From assembly GCF_947503795.1 (NCBI RefSeq), contig NZ_CANNEZ010000002.1, positions 186,001-250,000 on the forward strand: 64,000 bases of DNA. The letters run 5' to 3'. The first letter of the stretch is position 1, and the number at the start of each line of letters is the position of its first letter. The position numbers and the translations under genes were made by a program. This document shows positions 17,109 to 24,261 of this stretch, in pieces. The DNA is from an uncultured Jannaschia sp. Lineage in GTDB: Bacteria > Pseudomonadota > Alphaproteobacteria > Rhodobacterales > Rhodobacteraceae. Under the pieces are notes generated by a model. It was not told where the DNA came from and ran no database searches. It was given only the letters and a program-made list of their open reading frames with translations.

Positions 17109-18056
17109 TCAGACCAAGGCCAGCGCCCGCGCGAACACGTCCCGGTCCACGTTTCCGCCCGAGGCCACGACCGCCACGTCGCCGTCGTGATGGAACAGCC
17201 CCGCCGCCAGCGCGACCGCACCGCCGGGCTCCAGCACGATCCGGAGATGCGTCCAGGCGAGCGCCATGGCGCGGAGCGCCTCGTCGTCGCTGACCGCGAG
17301 GCCGGGGCCGCAGAGGCGCGCGAGGATCGGGAAGGTAATCCGACCCGGTTCGGGCGTCAGGATCGCGTCGCAGATCGAGCCGGTCAGCCGGGCGTTCCGC
17401 TCGATCCGCCCCGAGGCGAGCGACCGGGCCACGTCGTCGAAACCCTCGGGCTCGACCGTGCGGACGGTCGCGCGCCCCTCCAGCGCCAGCGCGGTGCCCG
17501 ACGACAGACCGCCGCCGCCGCAACAGACCAGCACCTCCTTGACACCGTTGGGCAGGTCCTCGGCGATCTCGAGGCCGCAGGTGCCCTGCCCCGCGATCAC
17601 CAACGGCTCGTCATAGGGCCGGATCAGGGTCAGGCCGCGCGCCTCGACCAGCCGCGCGCCGATCGCGTCGCGGTCTTCGGTCGCGCGATCGTAGAGCACG
17701 ACCTCGGCGCCGTAGCCCCGCGTGTTGGCGATCTTCACCTCGGGCGCGTCCGAGGGCATGACGATCACGGCCCGCTTGCCGAGGATACGCGCGGCCAGCG
17801 CCACGCCCTGCGCGTGGTTGCCCGACGAGAACGCCACCACGTCGCCTTCGGTCTGGTAAAGCGCGTTGAAGGCGCCGCGGAACTTGAAGCTTCCGGTCTT
17901 CTGCAGGCACTCTGCCTTGACGTGGATGCGCCGCCCGAAGGCCGCGTCGAGCGACGGCGCGTTCAGAAGCGGGGTGCGGACGGCATGGCCCGCGATCCGC
18001 GCGGCGGCCCGTTCGACATCGCGCCGGGTGACGGGGGTCAGAGCAGCATCGTCCAT
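17109..18056 (-). CDS. threonine/serine dehydratase, PLP-dependent
   Basis: A 315-residue fold-type II PLP enzyme. The PLP lysine is in GSFKFRGAFNAL near residue 55, SSGNHAQGVA is the substrate loop, and the phosphate loop is CGGGGLSSG. There is no ACT regulatory domain, so it is a catabolic dehydratase or serine racemase-like enzyme rather than biosynthetic IlvA. Its start overlaps the upstream hydrolase gene by 19 bases, making it the last gene of a three-gene transcript with the hydrolase and the haloacid dehalogenase. Confidence 0.9.
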   Translation of the reverse strand: MDDAALTPVTRRDVERAAARIAGHAVRTPLLNAPSLDAAFGRRIHVKAECLQKTGSFKFRGAFNALYQTEGDVVAFSSGNHAQGVALAARILGKRAVIVMPSDAPEVKIANTRGYGAEVVLYDRATEDRDAIGARLVEARGLTLIRPYDEPLVIAGQGTCGLEIAEDLPNGVKEVLVCCGGGGLSSGTALALEGRATVRTVEPEGFDDVARSLASGRIERNARLTGSICDAILTPEPGRITFPILARLCGPGLAVSDDEALRAMALAWTHLRIVLEPGGAVALAAGLFHHDGDVAVVASGGNVDRDVFARALALV

Positions 18057-18868
18057 TCGTTCAGCGCCTCCAGCGCCTCCGGCTCGTCGAGGAAGGGGAC
18101 GTGGCCGCGCCCCGGCACCTCGCCCACGATCATGTCGGGGCGGCGGCGCGCCATCTCGGCCAGCGTCTCGGGCGACAGAAGGTCCGAGTTCGCGCCCCGG
18201 ATGCAGGCCAGCGGCACGCCCTCCAGCGCATCGAAGAGCGGCCAGAGATCGGGCATCGGCTGCGCGCCCGCCTCCAGCACGGCATCGCGCAGCTTGGGGT
18301 CGTAATTGATGACGAGCCCGTCCTCGGTCTCGCGGTAGTGCTTCTCGACCTCCTCGCGCCACCGGTCCTCGGGTACGCCCTCGAACCCGGCCATGAGCGA
18401 GGCGCGGATCGCGGTCGCGGCCTCATAGGTCGCGGCATCGGGGTTCTTGCCGATATAATCCTGGATCACCTCCAGCCCGGCGGGGTCCAGCACGGGCCCG
18501 ATATCCACGAGGCAGACGCCCGCCAGCCGGTCCTTGGCGATCAGGGCCAGCGACATCGCGATCAGCCCGCCCCGCGACGTGCCGAGGATGGCGACGCGGT
18601 CGAGCCCGAGATGCGCCATCAGTTCGAGCACGTCGCGCGCCTCAGTCGGGATGGTGTAGGTCTTCCAGTCGGGCGCGCGCTGGGACTTGCCCCGGCCCCG
18701 GTAGTCCAGCCGGATCACCCGGTTCTCGCTGACGAGATAGGGCATCACGTAGTCGAAATCGGTCGAATTGCGGGTCAGGCCCGAGAGGCACAGGATCGGC
18801 GGGCCGTCGCCCTCGCCCGTGTCGTCGTACCAGAGACGCAGATTGTCTGAGGTGCGGAACTCCGGCAT
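18038..18868 (-). CDS. alpha/beta hydrolase
   Basis: A 276-residue alpha/beta hydrolase. The nucleophile elbow is GTSRGGLIAMS near residue 98, and the catalytic histidine is in GRGHVPFLDEP near the C-terminus. The oxyanion region has CLSGLTRNSTDF in place of the usual HG. The substrate is unknown. ATG 18868 touches the last base of the dehalogenase stop (TGATG), so the two are translationally coupled. The chain of overlaps suggests shared regulation with the dehydratase downstream. Confidence 0.88.
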   Translation of the reverse strand: MPEFRTSDNLRLWYDDTGEGDGPPILCLSGLTRNSTDFDYVMPYLVSENRVIRLDYRGRGKSQRAPDWKTYTIPTEARDVLELMAHLGLDRVAILGTSRGGLIAMSLALIAKDRLAGVCLVDIGPVLDPAGLEVIQDYIGKNPDAATYEAATAIRASLMAGFEGVPEDRWREEVEKHYRETEDGLVINYDPKLRDAVLEAGAQPMPDLWPLFDALEGVPLACIRGANSDLLSPETLAEMARRRPDMIVGEVPGRGHVPFLDEPEALEALNEWTMLL

Positions 18869-19548
18869 CAGAGCGACGCCACCAGCGCGGGCAGGCCCTC
18901 GAGGTCGTCCAGCACGTGATCGGGGCGGCCCGGCAGCCGGTCCATCGGCAGGCCCGCGCGGTTCACCCAGACGGTGCGGAAGCCGTAGGCCTGCGCCGCC
19001 GCCGCGTCCCAGCCGTTCGACGACACGAAGAGGACGTCGCCCGCCTCGCATCCGAAGGCGCGGCCAACCATGTCGTAGACCTTGGGCGACGGCTTGTAGA
19101 TGCCGACACTCTCGACCGAGAGCACGTGGTCCAGCAGGCGGCCGATCCCGGCTGAGGCGGTCGCGGCCTGCAACATCTCGGGCGTCCCGTTCGACAGGAT
19201 GCCCGTGGCACGACCCGCGTCCTTCAGCGCGCCCAGCATGTCGGGCACCTCCGGGTAGGCGGCCAGCTCCCAGTAGAGGTTCATCAGCCGGTCCCGTAGC
19301 GCGGCATCCGACAGGCCCGCCTTCTCCATCGCCCAGTCGAGCCCGTCGCCGGTGACCTGCCAGAAATCGCAATGATCGCCGCTGACGGCGCGCAGCCAAG
19401 TATATTGCAGCTGCTTGTCGCGCCAGTCGGCGGCGAGCGTCGCCCAGATATCGGTCAGCGCGGGGGTGTCGTCGGCGGCGTGACGAGCGGCGGCGGTCAC
19501 GTCGAACAAGGTGCCGTAGGCGTCGAAGATGCAGGTGTCGATGGCCAT
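18868..19548 (-). CDS. haloacid dehalogenase type II
   Basis: A 226-residue HAD protein of the L-2-haloacid dehalogenase type. The nucleophile is in CIFDAYGTLFDV near residue 8; it ends DAYGTLFD rather than the DxDxT of phosphatases. Later motifs are LSNGTPEML, KPSPKVYD and SSNGWDAAAA, all typical of this family, which replaces halide by hydroxide at C2. ATG 19548 is chosen because GGGGGG lies just upstream. It is first in the operon with the hydrolase and dehydratase. Physiological substrates in such families are often unknown. Confidence 0.9.
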   Translation of the reverse strand: MAIDTCIFDAYGTLFDVTAAARHAADDTPALTDIWATLAADWRDKQLQYTWLRAVSGDHCDFWQVTGDGLDWAMEKAGLSDAALRDRLMNLYWELAAYPEVPDMLGALKDAGRATGILSNGTPEMLQAATASAGIGRLLDHVLSVESVGIYKPSPKVYDMVGRAFGCEAGDVLFVSSNGWDAAAAQAYGFRTVWVNRAGLPMDRLPGRPDHVLDDLEGLPALVASL

Positions 19549-19597
19549 GGATGCCCCCCGGAATGCGGTCGGGCGCACGGTCGCATGGGGGCCGGGT

Positions 19598-20035
19598 CTA
19601 GTCGAGGCCGCGCAGCACCAATTCGCATTCCAGCGCCGACAGAACCGTCCGCTCGCGCGTCCAGTCGTCGCCCGAGCCCAGCGCCTGCGACAGGCGGGTA
19701 TGTTCGGCCAGCAGCGCGGTGTCGGTCTGGTCGGCGTGATAGGTGCTCATGAAGTGGTCGACATCGATGCGCGTGCCACCGGCGGCGGCGACGCGGGCGT
19801 CTTCGCGGGCCTGCAGCCCGGCCAGACCGCCCGAGCAGTAATCGGACCCGAAGGACGCTTCGATGACCTGTCCGCGGAGCTGGGCGGCCGTGTCGACCGA
19901 CACGGTCTGCACGCCCTGGCTGACGGTGTTCATCACCGCGAGCCCGGTCCCGACGAGCGCTGCCGTCAGCACGACCCAGTCCAGCGTCACCGCGCCGGTC
20001 TCGTCGCTCAGGAAGTGGTTCAGTCGGGTCAGCAT
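19598..20035 (-). CDS. Flp/prepilin-like small membrane protein
   Basis: A 145-residue protein with a prepilin-like N-terminus. DETG at residues 11-14 is followed by AVTLDWVVLTAALVGTGL, a single hydrophobic helix. This recalls Flp (type IVb) pilins cut after glycine, except that position +5 has aspartate where glutamate is usual. The mature part is longer than a normal Flp pilin and has a soluble acidic domain with two cysteines. No tad/cpa assembly genes are nearby. It may be a minor pilin or a stand-alone membrane protein. An AT-rich stretch with a TTGACG-like element (20132-20137) precedes it. Confidence 0.7.
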   Translation of the reverse strand: MLTRLNHFLSDETGAVTLDWVVLTAALVGTGLAVMNTVSQGVQTVSVDTAAQLRGQVIEASFGSDYCSGGLAGLQAREDARVAAAGGTRIDVDHFMSTYHADQTDTALLAEHTRLSQALGSGDDWTRERTVLSALECELVLRGLD

Positions 20036-20204
20036 CGGGTCAGGATCTCGGGTTTTCGAACGTCTCGAAGCCCGTATCCCACGACACCTTGCCGATTTTG
20101 GGGCAGGTTTTGAGAAAAATACCCCGAAAAACGTCAAGGATGGGGCAGCCACGACGACGGTCCCGCGAAACCCCTCCGACCGTCGCTGCGGCGGAAACCG
20201 GGCC

Positions 20205-20984
20205 CTAGAGGTTGTCGGGATTCGGCATGCCCATGACATGGAAGCCGCCATCGACATGGATGACCTCACCGGTCGTGCAGGCGCCCGCGTCCGAACACAG
20301 GTAAAGTGCCGTTCCGCCAATGGCTTCCAGCGTCGCGTTGGCGCGCATCGGCGCGTTCGCCTCGGTGTGCCGGAAGGTCTTTCGCGCGCCCCCGATGGCG
20401 GCCCCGGCGAGGGTCTTCATCGGGCCGGGCGAGACGGCGTTGACGCGGATGCCCTCGGGCCCGAGATCGGCCGCGAGATAGCGGACGGCGGATTCCAGCG
20501 CCGCCTTGGCGACGCCCATGACGTTGTAGAAGGGCATGACCCGCTGCGAGCCGTCGAAGGTCAGCGTCAGGATCGTGCCGCCCTCGGTCATCAGGGGCCG
20601 GGCGCGCCGCGCCACCTCGACGAGGCTGTAGCAGGAAATATCGAGCGAATGCTTGAAGTTGGCGCGGCTCGTGTCGACGAAGCGCCCCGTCAGCTCGGTC
20701 TTGTCGGAAAACGCGATGGCGTGGATCACGAAGTCGAGCTTGCCGCCCGCCTCGAGCTCGGCAAAGGCCGCGTCGAGCGAGGCGTCGTCGGTGACGTCCA
20801 CGTCGAGAAGGGTGGTCGAGCCCACGCTTTCGGCCAGGGGCGCGACGCGCTTGCCGAAGGCCTCGCCCTGGTAGGTGAAGGCCAGCTCCGCGCCGGCATC
20901 GGCCAGCGCCTTGGCGATGCCCCACGCGATCGAGCGTTCGTTGGCGACGCCCATGATCAGTCCGCGCTTGCCCTGCATGTCCAT
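20205..20984 (-). CDS. fabI: enoyl-[acyl-carrier-protein] reductase (NADH)
   Basis: FabI performs the last reduction of each fatty-acid elongation cycle. The 259-residue SDR-related protein opens with MDMQGKRGLIMGVANERSIA. It has the FabI active site FYNVMGVAKAALE (Tyr-x6-Lys) and SPGPMKTLAG. It is the usual triclosan target in bacteria. The start at 20984 is four bases after the fabB stop, so the two are co-transcribed after fabA. Confidence 0.96.
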   Translation of the reverse strand: MDMQGKRGLIMGVANERSIAWGIAKALADAGAELAFTYQGEAFGKRVAPLAESVGSTTLLDVDVTDDASLDAAFAELEAGGKLDFVIHAIAFSDKTELTGRFVDTSRANFKHSLDISCYSLVEVARRARPLMTEGGTILTLTFDGSQRVMPFYNVMGVAKAALESAVRYLAADLGPEGIRVNAVSPGPMKTLAGAAIGGARKTFRHTEANAPMRANATLEAIGGTALYLCSDAGACTTGEVIHVDGGFHVMGMPNPDNL

Positions 20985-20988
20985 GGCG

Positions 20989-22221
20989 TCAGGCCCGGTG
21001 CTTCGAGATGATGACCGTGCCATTGGTGCCGCCGAACCCGAAGGAGTTCGACAACACGCTGTCGATCTCGACGCCGTCGCGCAGCTCGGTGTTGATCTCG
21101 GACGGCTTCAGCTCGGGGTCGAGCTCGGTGACGTTGATCGAGGGGGCGATGAAGCCCTTGTTCATCATGATCATCGAGTAGATCGCCTCTTGCACGCCGG
21201 TCGCGCCGAGGCTGTGGCCGGTCATCGACTTGGTCGAGCCGACCGGCGGCGTGTTGCCGTCGCCGAAGATGTTGCGCAGCGCCACGATCTCCTTGATGTC
21301 GCCCACCGGGGTCGAGGTGCCGTGGGCGTTGACGTAGCCGATGGTGCGATCCTCGGGCATCTGGCTTAGCGCGAGGCGCATTGCCCGCTCGCCGCCCTCG
21401 CCCGAGGGGGCCACCATGTCGGCCCCGTCGGAGGTGGCGCCGTAGCCCGTGACCTCGCCGTAGATCGTGGCCCCCCGCGCGATGGCGCGCTCGCGCTCCT
21501 CGAGGACGACGACGCCCGCGCCGCCCGCGATGACGAAGCCGTCGCGCGTGGCGTCATAGGGGCGCGAGGCCGTCTCGGGCGCGTCGTTGTACTTGGACGA
21601 CATCGCGCCCATCGCGTCGAAGAGGCAGGACAGCGTCCAGTCCACCTCCTCGCCGCCGCCCGCGAAGACGATGTCCTGCTTGCCGAACTGGATCTGCTCG
21701 ACCCCGTTGCCCATGCAATGCAGCGACGTCGTGCAGGCCGAGGTGATCGAGTAGTTCACGCCCTTGATGCCGAAGGGCGTGGCGAGGCAGGCCGAGTTGG
21801 TCGACGACATGCAGCGGGTCACCATGAAGGGGCCCATCCGCTTGGGGCTGCCCTTTGAGATCACGGTGTCGAAGGCCGTGAAGAAGTTCGAGGTGGATGG
21901 CCCGCCCGACCCCATCACGAGGCCCGTGCGCTCGTTCGAGACCTCGTCCGGCTCGAGCCCCGCATCCGCGATGGCCCGCTCCATCGCGATGAAGTTGTAG
22001 GCCGCGCCCGGCCCCATGAAGCGCAGGTTGCGCTTGTCGATATGATCCTCGACCACGATGTCGGGCATGCCGTGGACCTGGCTGCGGAAGCCGTGCTCGG
22101 CGTATTTCTCGGCGAAGGTGATGCCGGAGCGGCCCGCGCGGAGCGACGCCTCGACCTCGTCCGGTGTGTTTCCGATGGGCGAGACGATCCCGATCCCGGT
22201 GACGACGACGCGACGCATCAT
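20989..22221 (-). CDS. fabB: beta-ketoacyl-ACP synthase I
   Basis: FabB condenses malonyl-ACP with acyl-ACP and is needed to elongate unsaturated chains. The catalytic triad is visible: cysteine in TSACTTSLH near residue 160, histidine in [11 protein letters not shown] and histidine in [10 protein letters not shown]. The length of 410 residues is normal. ATG 22221 is supported by AGGAG seven bases upstream; ATG 22218 is one codon later. It lies 25 bases after fabA on the same strand, the classic anaerobic unsaturated fatty-acid pair. Confidence 0.96.
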   Translation of the reverse strand: MMRRVVVTGIGIVSPIGNTPDEVEASLRAGRSGITFAEKYAEHGFRSQVHGMPDIVVEDHIDKRNLRFMGPGAAYNFIAMERAIADAGLEPDEVSNERTGLVMGSGGPSTSNFFTAFDTVISKGSPKRMGPFMVTRCMSSTNSACLATPFGIKGVNYSITSACTTSLHCMGNGVEQIQFGKQDIVFAGGGEEVDWTLSCLFDAMGAMSSKYNDAPETASRPYDATRDGFVIAGGAGVVVLEERERAIARGATIYGEVTGYGATSDGADMVAPSGEGGERAMRLALSQMPEDRTIGYVNAHGTSTPVGDIKEIVALRNIFGDGNTPPVGSTKSMTGHSLGATGVQEAIYSMIMMNKGFIAPSINVTELDPELKPSEINTELRDGVEIDSVLSNSFGFGGTNGTVIISKHRA

Positions 22222-22246
22222 GGGCGTTCTCCTGAGTTCGGCCAAC

Positions 22247-22756
22247 TCAGCTTGCGCTGAGTGCGACCTTCATGTCCTTGACGACGTAGATCTCCTCGCC
22301 ATCCGCTTCGACGCGGCCATCGGCCACGCCCATCGTCAGGCGGCGCGTCTGGAGCGCCTTGGTGAAATCCACGAAATAGGTCAGCTTCTTGCGGTCGGGC
22401 CGGACCATGCCGGTCAGTTTCACCTCGCCCACGCCCAGCGCGTAGCCCCGCCCCTGCCAGCCGCGCCAGCCGAGGTTGAAGCCCGTCAGCTGCCAGAGCC
22501 CGTCGAGCCCGAGGCAGCCGGGCATGATCGGGTTGCCGGGAAAGTGGCAGTCGAAGAACCACAGGTCCGGCGTGATGTCGAATTCGGCCACGACGTGGCC
22601 CTTGCCGTGCAGGCCGCCATCCTCCGAGATGTCGGTGATGCGGTCCATCATCAGCATGGGGGGTTCGGGAAGCTGGGCGTTGCCCTCTCCGAAGAGTTCG
22701 CCACGGGCACATTTCAAGAGCTCGTCGCGGTCGAAGAACGTCGGATACTGGCCCAT
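22247..22756 (-). CDS. fabA: 3-hydroxydecanoyl-ACP dehydratase/isomerase
   Basis: FabA dehydrates 3-hydroxydecanoyl-ACP and isomerises trans-2- to cis-3-decenoyl-ACP, starting unsaturated fatty-acid synthesis. The 169-residue length matches. The active-site histidine is in [14 protein letters not shown] near residue 71, and the aspartate is in [10 protein letters not shown] near residue 85. It is the first gene of fabA-fabB-fabI and divergent from irr across a 126-base region, an arrangement seen in related alphaproteobacteria. Confidence 0.97.
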   Translation of the reverse strand: MGQYPTFFDRDELLKCARGELFGEGNAQLPEPPMLMMDRITDISEDGGLHGKGHVVAEFDITPDLWFFDCHFPGNPIMPGCLGLDGLWQLTGFNLGWRGWQGRGYALGVGEVKLTGMVRPDRKKLTYFVDFTKALQTRRLTMGVADGRVEADGEEIYVVKDMKVALSAS

Positions 22757-22846
22757 GGAACCCCCTGTTGCCGGTCCCGAGCGGTCTATCACCGCGTGTT
22801 TCAGACCCGCAACCCTGCGAGAGGTCGGGCCCGCGGGGGAAACCGA

Positions 22847-22876
22847 TTGAAAATGACGCAACGCGACCCCTATATT
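22847..22876 (+). promoter_or_regulatory. irr promoter, apparently giving a leaderless mRNA
   Basis: A consensus-like sigma-70 promoter: TTGAAA at 22847-22852, an 18-base spacer, and TATATT at 22871-22876. The ATG of irr at 22883 starts seven bases after the -10 box, about where transcription should begin. The mRNA would then have almost no 5' leader. It also argues against the in-frame ATG at 22853, which falls inside the promoter. Confidence 0.6.
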
Positions 22877-22882
22877 GGGGAT

Positions 22883-23311
22883 ATGACGACGACCGGAGAG
22901 ACCGCCCGCGACCGGGGCGAAGCCTGGCTCTCCCGCGCGGCCCTGCGGCCGACGCGGCAGCGGGTGCTGTTGGCGTCGCTTCTGGTCGGCGACGGGCGCG
23001 ACCGCCACGTCACCGCCGAGACGCTTCACGACGCCGCGCGGCGTTCGGGCGAGAAGGTTTCGCTGGCCACGGTCTACAACACGCTCCGCGCCTTCACCGA
23101 AGCCGGCCTCGTGCAGGAGATCACGGTCGACGGCACCGGCTCCTATTTCGACACCCGCCTCGACGACCACCCGCATTTCTACTGGGAGGCCGAGGGTCGC
23201 CTGTCGGATGCGGGCCACGAGGCCTTGCAGATCGTCGACCTGCCCGCGGCCCCCGCGGGCATGGAAGTCGCCAAGGTCGACGTCGTCATCCGGCTCCGCC
23301 CCAAGGGCTGA
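22883..23311 (+). CDS. irr: Fur-family iron/heme response regulator Irr
   Basis: Irr is the alphaproteobacterial Fur-family regulator that responds to heme status and controls iron uptake and heme genes. The 142-residue protein has the winged helix [13 protein letters not shown], with the recognition segment [12 protein letters not shown] near residues 58-69. It also has the histidine-rich [12 protein letters not shown], which replaces Fur metal sites. No N-terminal GCPWHD-type heme motif is present, as in other Rhodobacteraceae. ATG 22883 is chosen from the promoter position. It is divergent from fabA. Confidence 0.92.
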   Translation: MTTTGETARDRGEAWLSRAALRPTRQRVLLASLLVGDGRDRHVTAETLHDAARRSGEKVSLATVYNTLRAFTEAGLVQEITVDGTGSYFDTRLDDHPHFYWEAEGRLSDAGHEALQIVDLPAAPAGMEVAKVDVVIRLRPKG

Positions 23312-23379
23312 CGCGCCGGGACGGTCTGTCCAACACCCCCGTGCCACGCTACGTCTCGCCCGAAACGGGAGGAGACGTT

Positions 23380-24261
23380 ATGGAACGCATCGGATTCGTG
23401 GGCGTGGGCCTCATGGGGCACGGCATCGCCACCAATCTTCGGAAGGCCGGACATCCGCTGACGGTGATCGCGCATCGCAACCGCACGCCGATCGACGACC
23501 TCGTGGGGCAGGGCGCGACCGAGGCCGCGACGCTGGCCGAACTCGCCGCCGCGTCGGACATCGTCCATATCTGCGCGCCCGGCTCGCCGCAGGTCGAGGC
23601 CATCGTGGACGCCATGATCGAGCACCTGCCTGACGGCGCGGCCGTGGTGGATTGCTCGACCTCGAACCCGGTCTCGACCCGGATGCTGGCCGAACGGCTG
23701 GACGCGCGCGGCTTCGGGATGGCCGACGCCCCGCTGGGCGGCACGCCCGCGCAGGCCGAAACGGGCGAGCTGGCCGCGATGGTCGGCGCGAGCGACGCGG
23801 TGTTCGCACGGGTCAAGCCGGTCCTCGCGACATGGGCCAAGAGCATCGACCATGTCGGCGAGGTCGGCGCGGGACACACGATGAAGCTTCTCAACAACTT
23901 CCTCGCGATGGGTTACGGCGCGATCTATTCGGAGGCGCTGGCGCTGGCCGATGCCTCGGGAATCGCCGTCGAGACCTTCGACGAGGTCATCCGGGGCAGT
24001 CGCATGGGCTGCGGCTTCTACGAGACGTTCCGGAGCTACGTCGTCGACGGCAATCGCGAGGCGCACAAGTTCACCCTGACCAACGCGTTGAAGGATATGA
24101 CGTATCTGTCCGCACTGGCCGGCGGGACGGGGGTGGCGAACCCCGTGGGGGCCGCGATCCGCAACAGCTACGCGCTGGCCGTGAATACCGGCGGCGACGG
24201 CCCCGAGGATTACGTCCCGCACCTGCGGGACTTCGTCGCGAAGGCAAACGGGCGCGGCTAG
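23380..24261 (+). CDS. NAD(P)-dependent oxidoreductase, 3-hydroxyisobutyrate dehydrogenase family
   Basis: A 293-residue beta-hydroxyacid dehydrogenase. The Rossmann motif GVGLMGHGIATNL is near residue 8. The substrate signature is DAPLGGTPAQAETG. The catalytic lysine is in HTMKLLNNFLA near residue 169. Family members oxidise 3-hydroxyisobutyrate, tartronate semialdehyde or similar acids; which one cannot be told. GGGAGGAG upstream of ATG 23380 is a strong ribosome site. It is convergent with the moeA fusion, overlapping its end by four bases. Confidence 0.9.
   Translation: MERIGFVGVGLMGHGIATNLRKAGHPLTVIAHRNRTPIDDLVGQGATEAATLAELAAASDIVHICAPGSPQVEAIVDAMIEHLPDGAAVVDCSTSNPVSTRMLAERLDARGFGMADAPLGGTPAQAETGELAAMVGASDAVFARVKPVLATWAKSIDHVGEVGAGHTMKLLNNFLAMGYGAIYSEALALADASGIAVETFDEVIRGSRMGCGFYETFRSYVVDGNREAHKFTLTNALKDMTYLSALAGGTGVANPVGAAIRNSYALAVNTGGDGPEDYVPHLRDFVAKANGRG

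Noticed and set aside
22853-22882. Earlier ATG for irr at 22853
   Set aside because: It falls between the -35 and -10 boxes of a near-consensus promoter, so the mRNA would not contain it.
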